Source: Nageia nagi
Lineage: Eukaryota; Pinophyta
Assembly (NCBI GenBank): GCA_050084985.1
Contig: JBITNC010000001.1
Coordinates: 108,314,001 to 108,378,000 of the forward strand
Length of the DNA stretch: 64,000 nt
Direction of reading: 5' to 3'
A program made the position numbers and the translations under genes. How positions within the stretch are numbered: the first letter of the stretch is position 1; each line of letters starts with the position of its first letter. Below, in pieces: positions 60,439 to 64,000 of the stretch. The notes under the pieces are model-generated. The model ran no database searches. It saw only the letters and a program-made list of their open reading frames with translations, and was not told the DNA's origin.

Positions 60439-60719
60439 TAATATCTATTACCTTTGAACATTATTAAAATTTGCTTTTCTTTGGAAAGGATAAGAATGAT
60501 TATTTATTGTTCCCCTGACCAAGATAAAGTTAATGTTCATATGCATCCATAAGTCACTAGTGTGTCATGTCAAGCCATTTTTACTAATATCTATTACCTT
60601 TGAACATTATTAAAATTGCTTTTCTTTGGAAAGGATAAGAATGATTATTTATTGTTCCCCTAACCAAGATAAAGTTAATGTTCATATACATCCATAAGTC
60701 ACTAGTTTGTCATGTCAAG
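60439..60719. repeat. 146-bp tandem duplication
   Basis: 60439-60584 and 60585-60719 are nearly identical (a few substitutions, one missing T, and a divergent short end), starting TAATATCTATTACCTTTGAA and ending CATGTCAAG. The event is recent relative to the decay of the surrounding element. Confidence 0.9.
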
Positions 60720-61260
60720 AAGTTTATTGTAAAATTGCCAAGTACGGAAGATGATGCATCTGATTTCGCAAAAATATAATAAGAATATGTCCTTAAATAA
60801 CTTAACTTATTAAAATTATAAATTAGATTTATTGTTTATAGCAACTATAATCATACTTATTAATTTAGTTTTGAGATTAGTAACATCATCAAACTAATTT
60901 GTTGATATATGTTATATATTTCATCATTATACATCATACATTCCACAATTATATCTATGCATCATACATTTTGAAAATTACATATATCATTAACATCTAT
61001 TCATAATCAAATAATTAAAAGACAATTATGATCTACATAACATCACATCATACTTATTTTATCATAAATCTATGTACAAAATGAAAGCTCATGCATCAAG
61101 AATCATACAAGTACCATAAATATCAAAGATCTATCTATCTATATATACATCATCATAGTCCATCAGAAGGTCATCATAACATCATGAATCATACAATAAA
61201 ACTACAAGGGTACAATAACCTCATAAGCATATAAAAATAACATCATGAAAAAGGGTATCC

Positions 61261-63665
61261 TCAAGGACTACCCCAACCATTACTTGGTCCGCTAGGACTA
61301 CTTGGTCACCTCTGCCGTCTACTAGTCTCTTCGATACCCTGACCTGGAGGAGTATTACCTATAGATCTTGTAGGGATACCCAGATGCTGAGCTCCTCGTA
61401 ACTCAAATGAACCAACAACCCCTAAGGGAGATGCCCAAGGTGTACCACTCCTGCTAGGAAAACCTTGTGACCTTTGGGTCCTGCCTAGAGATCCAATTAT
61501 GCCCTGTGCATTGCTACCTATCTGATAGGCTAAGATGTCTATAGGCATATAACTATTTGGAGGTATAGGATAGTGAGCCCCTAAAGTAAAAGCTAGAACA
61601 CCTATCAACCATGTCTATACTATATCACTATAAAAATCTTGATGCTGACAAATGACACAACTAAAAACTAAAGGACCACCTTCAAAAGTAGATGCTGCTC
61701 CTAACTGATGAGCCTGAGCTCCCTATAAAGAGGAATGAGCCTCATATCTCTCCTATCTATACCTATCTTGCGTAGCCCTATACCTGTACATGCATGAGTG
61801 GGCCTATGCCAACTAGTGTCTTAGCTCATAAATATCCCCTAGCAAAGTATCAATGCTAGGAAACTATGTAGCAGGAGCCTCCTTGACTCCACGTGCAACC
61901 TTTGGGGTAGCTCCCTCCTCACCTACACCCGTAGCCTCCTCCTCAGGAGCTAATTCCTTAGGATCATCTACCATAACCTCCTTACTGGTAGCCTCCTCTC
62001 TCGTAGCCTTTGCTCCTGTAGGCTCCTCACCTACCTCTCCTCCTCCTACTGCTGCACCCAACTCCTCAATAACATCGACACATTGATGAATGCATTGACC
62101 CTCCAATCCACTCTCTAGGCCATCATCTCCCTCCTCCCACCAGGCCTTGAAGGCCTCATATACCCCTACATCATCCTCCCCAATATCATCCTCCAATGAT
62201 CCCTCCTCCTGAGTAGGATCTGGCTCTACATAAACCAAAGGCTGTACACCATCTGCTGAAATAGTACCCTCATGCTGATATGGCACTGATGGTGTAGGCA
62301 CATCCTGAACTAGGCCAAATTGATGATGCAACCTCTCAAAATGAAAATACTCCAAAAAATCAACTCGATGACCACTCAAAACATGTGGCTATCAAATACC
62401 AATAAGCTCAGCTGCGAGCTCTCTCCAGATGGGATACAAGCGGTAAGGTCTAAATCTCACTTGATCTAGAATCAAGTGACTAAGAATGTGGTGATAATAG
62501 CTCACATCTTGACAAACTCCATTCGATGGGTGAATATAAAAATCATCATGCCATTAGACTATGCCAGCCTTATAATCCAAGTGACTACCAAATCTCAGCA
62601 TCGGCAACCCTGGAGGATGAGCCATAGCTATATGCTCATAAGCCCACACTTGCAAGGTGATAGTAACTGATAAAGAGGCCCTATGCCCTTATGAATAAAA
62701 GAATAGCTCCTTATAAATCTGAGCTAACAATGTGGGTGCCCAAGCATACATTGTACCCTATTGCATCATATCCATAATAATGGGCAACAATGACCATAAA
62801 AATCTCCCACTACCAGTATCGAGGAGAGCATAACACTGTATTAAACCCATCAAGTAGGAAAAATGGATTATCCCCTACTGATCCTCCATCTAGTACTGTT
62901 AATATTAGATACCACCTAAAATAATCTTTGAAACAATAATATCAACCTGAGCAACCCCATACAAATAAGAAATAGCAGGTAAAGCTCCTGTTCTATCCAC
63001 CACAGGCAAAATCCTCTATCCATGAATGGGGAGTCTATACAATCTATGTATATTCTCCACTATGATAGTCATCTCCCCTATCAGAAGATGAAAAGTACAT
63101 GTCACTGCATCCCATCTGTCTAGCAATGCAGCTAATAAAGGATACTCCCAATGAATGCAACCCATGTGTGGACCCACTCCAAAACTAATGGACCTGAAAA
63201 AGGTATGATTAGTTGGACCTAGAAGACCTCTACCCTCCTGTAGAATCGAGGGATATCTACCTCAAGGTTCAAAGATGTCTCGAACTTGTATAATGTTAAA
63301 AGGGTTCAGCTCAAAAAAAAAATGAATGGCATTTCATACTAAAACATCAGCATTTCTAATAGGTAAGACTCAGTCACTGATGTTTGCATTCCAAATGCCG
63401 ATGACTCTGTCACCCGTTCGGCCTAGGTCAATGATCGAGGTTGAATTATAAAAAATTTTCATAAAATATATATATAAAAGCATGATTTACAAAATTCATT
63501 TGATAAAAATAATCAAAATGATTTTTAAATGTCATACATGGTTTCAATTTTGAAATTAAACGGTTAAATTACAAGTTATAAACAAAAAATAGAGAAGTTA
63601 TTTCAAAACCCTACCTCTTCCCGGATAGGTCGAGAACATCTAGTGGAGTGTCTATGTGGAGGCAT
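61261..63665 (-). pseudogene. plant mobile domain (MAIN/MAIL1-like) pseudogene, two exons
   Basis: Exon 1 (63665-63615) starts M-P-P-H-R-H-S-T-R and ends at a GT donor. The intron (63614-63310) ends in a pyrimidine run and AG. Exon 2 (63309-61261) continues in phase: L-N-P-F-N-I-I-Q-V-R-D-I-F, then L-L-A-A-L-L-D-R-W-D-A-V-T-C-T-F-H, I-G-E-M-T-I-I-V-E-N-I, L-P-I-H-G (the PMD core), and later Y-A-W-A-P-T-L-L-A-Q-I-Y, L-Q-V-W-A-Y-E-H. The C-terminal part is acidic and low complexity (62330-61864), then ends G-I-E-E-T-S-R-R-Q-R. About 680 codons of exon 2 are in one frame with roughly 17 stops and no frameshift that I see. PMD proteins occur as host genes (silencing-related) and as passengers in plant MULEs and gypsy elements. 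The position antisense to E4 and downstream of pol suggests a passenger ORF. Confidence 0.85.
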
Positions 63666-63890
63666 GATGATTGTAATGAATATCAATAGCTAGAAATCAA
63701 TGAGATTGCAAGGGAAACTAGTTTTGGCTGATAATGAAAGTGAAAACTAAAAATAAAGGAATAAGAAAAAGTTAAAACTTTTTCTTTTGAAACACTTAAT
63801 GACTTGAAGACGGACACCGATGACTGTAACTAAATGTCGATGACTTGAAGATGGACGTCGATGATCGCTACTAAATGTCGATGATTGGAA
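63380..63890 (+). repeat. TGCCRRTGACT repeats, right cluster
   Basis: Copies at about 63385-63415 (inside the PMD intron) and 63805-63890 (caccgatgactg, tgtcgatgactt, cgtcgatgatcg, tgtcgatgattg). Orientation matches the left cluster at 48457-48606, and the cluster lies upstream of the PMD start. Confidence 0.6.
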
Positions 63891-64000
63891 GTAAAATGCC
63901 ACATTTTGGGATAGCCATGAGAATATTAAAAAATTTCTCAAAATAACCTTGAATTGGTCAAGAAAATCAAAATACGATAAAATGTGATGTATCAGTGTTA

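Larger units (their letters stand above)
59454..61260. other. non-coding region between E4 sense ORF and antisense PMD gene
   Basis: AT-rich. It contains a short AAAATTATAAAATCCTAAA repeat (59440-59530), a GC-richer 66-bp duplication (59985-60105) and a 146-bp duplication (60439-60719), followed by ATCAT-rich sequence up to the end of the PMD pseudogene. The open frame at 59964-60176 covers the 66-bp duplication and is probably chance. Confidence 0.6.
47463..64000 (+). mobile_element. E4: large Ty3/gypsy element, Tat/Ogre type (right end not seen)
   Basis: A gypsy gag-pol without chromodomain, with two RNase H domains, spans 50193-58135 on the plus strand, preceded by a long leader. An LTR-like promoter region lies at 47463-48600. 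After integrase come an unknown sense ORF, ~1.8 kb of non-coding repeats and an antisense plant mobile domain pseudogene. Dual RNase H, the CxYHxxxGHxxxxC gag finger, long size and accessory ORFs downstream of integrase are known features of the Tat lineage. A short periodic TGCCRRTGACT motif occurs at both ends. The left LTR border and the 3' LTR are not proven. The core 50193-59453 is certain to be one element. Confidence 0.65.

Noticed and set aside
61853-62086. Plus-strand Ala/Ser/Pro-rich open frame
   Set aside because: Antisense shadow of the low-complexity C-terminal part of the PMD pseudogene, whose frame is supported by domain similarity.
63990-64000. TGTTA at the window end as the start of the E4 3' LTR
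   Set aside because: Only a few bases are visible, there is no purine tract before them, and the match to the presumed 5' LTR start is too short.

Overview
The window reads as repeat-rich nuclear DNA of a seed plant with a large genome. Evidence: AT-rich sequence, plant-type Ty1/copia and Ty3/gypsy retrotransposons primed by plant tRNA-like binding sites, a MULE transposase, a plant mobile domain gene, and no intact host gene in 64 kb. A gymnosperm would fit (old, nonsense-rich, poorly purged elements), but the sequence does not prove it. Almost all recognisable coding sequence is broken transposon sequence. Alignments and counts were made by eye.

Layout. 1-1063 (-): copia gag/protease remnant cut by the window edge. 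1064-4330: spacer with an unrecognised plus-strand coding relic. 4331-12938: E1, a complete copia element of 8.6 kb with two 489-bp LTRs about 1% different and target duplication GATTT; its long leader holds a tRNA-Ser(GCU)-like gene. 13216-15493 (+): MULE/FAR1-type transposase pseudogene with splice sites still visible. 16304-17460: possible LTR remnant. 17460-26555: 9-kb tandem array of about five units, full unit about 1.9 kb. 27275-36613: E2, sister copy of E1, 9.3 kb, 469-470-bp LTRs about 3% different, target duplication CAATG. It sits inside a dispersed repeat whose uninterrupted paralogue lies at 43174-43765. 38084-40994: E3, a 2.9-kb gypsy derivative with only gag and protease, inserted in a ~21-bp minisatellite. 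41000-47460: AT-rich spacer with CT microsatellites.

47463 to near the window end: E4, a large degenerate Ty3/gypsy element of Tat/Ogre type (gag, CxYHxxxGHxxxxC knuckle, protease, G-patch-like segment, reverse transcriptase, two RNase H domains, integrase without chromodomain). After integrase it carries an extra sense ORF (58242-59453) that I do not recognise and that contains the same ~90-residue domain twice. Downstream on the opposite strand lies a spliced plant mobile domain (MAIN/MAIL1-like) pseudogene, 61261-63665, probably an antisense accessory ORF of E4.

Main points. (1) E1 and E2 share two amber stops at identical codons, and E1 has about twelve stops despite young LTRs, so the family seems to have been copied in a defective state by proteins supplied in trans. 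(2) The E4 accessory genes, especially the duplicated-domain ORF, are the best candidate for something not previously described. (3) Decay in most elements is rich in nonsense changes of C-to-T or G-to-A type and poor in indels, as expected of methylated DNA.
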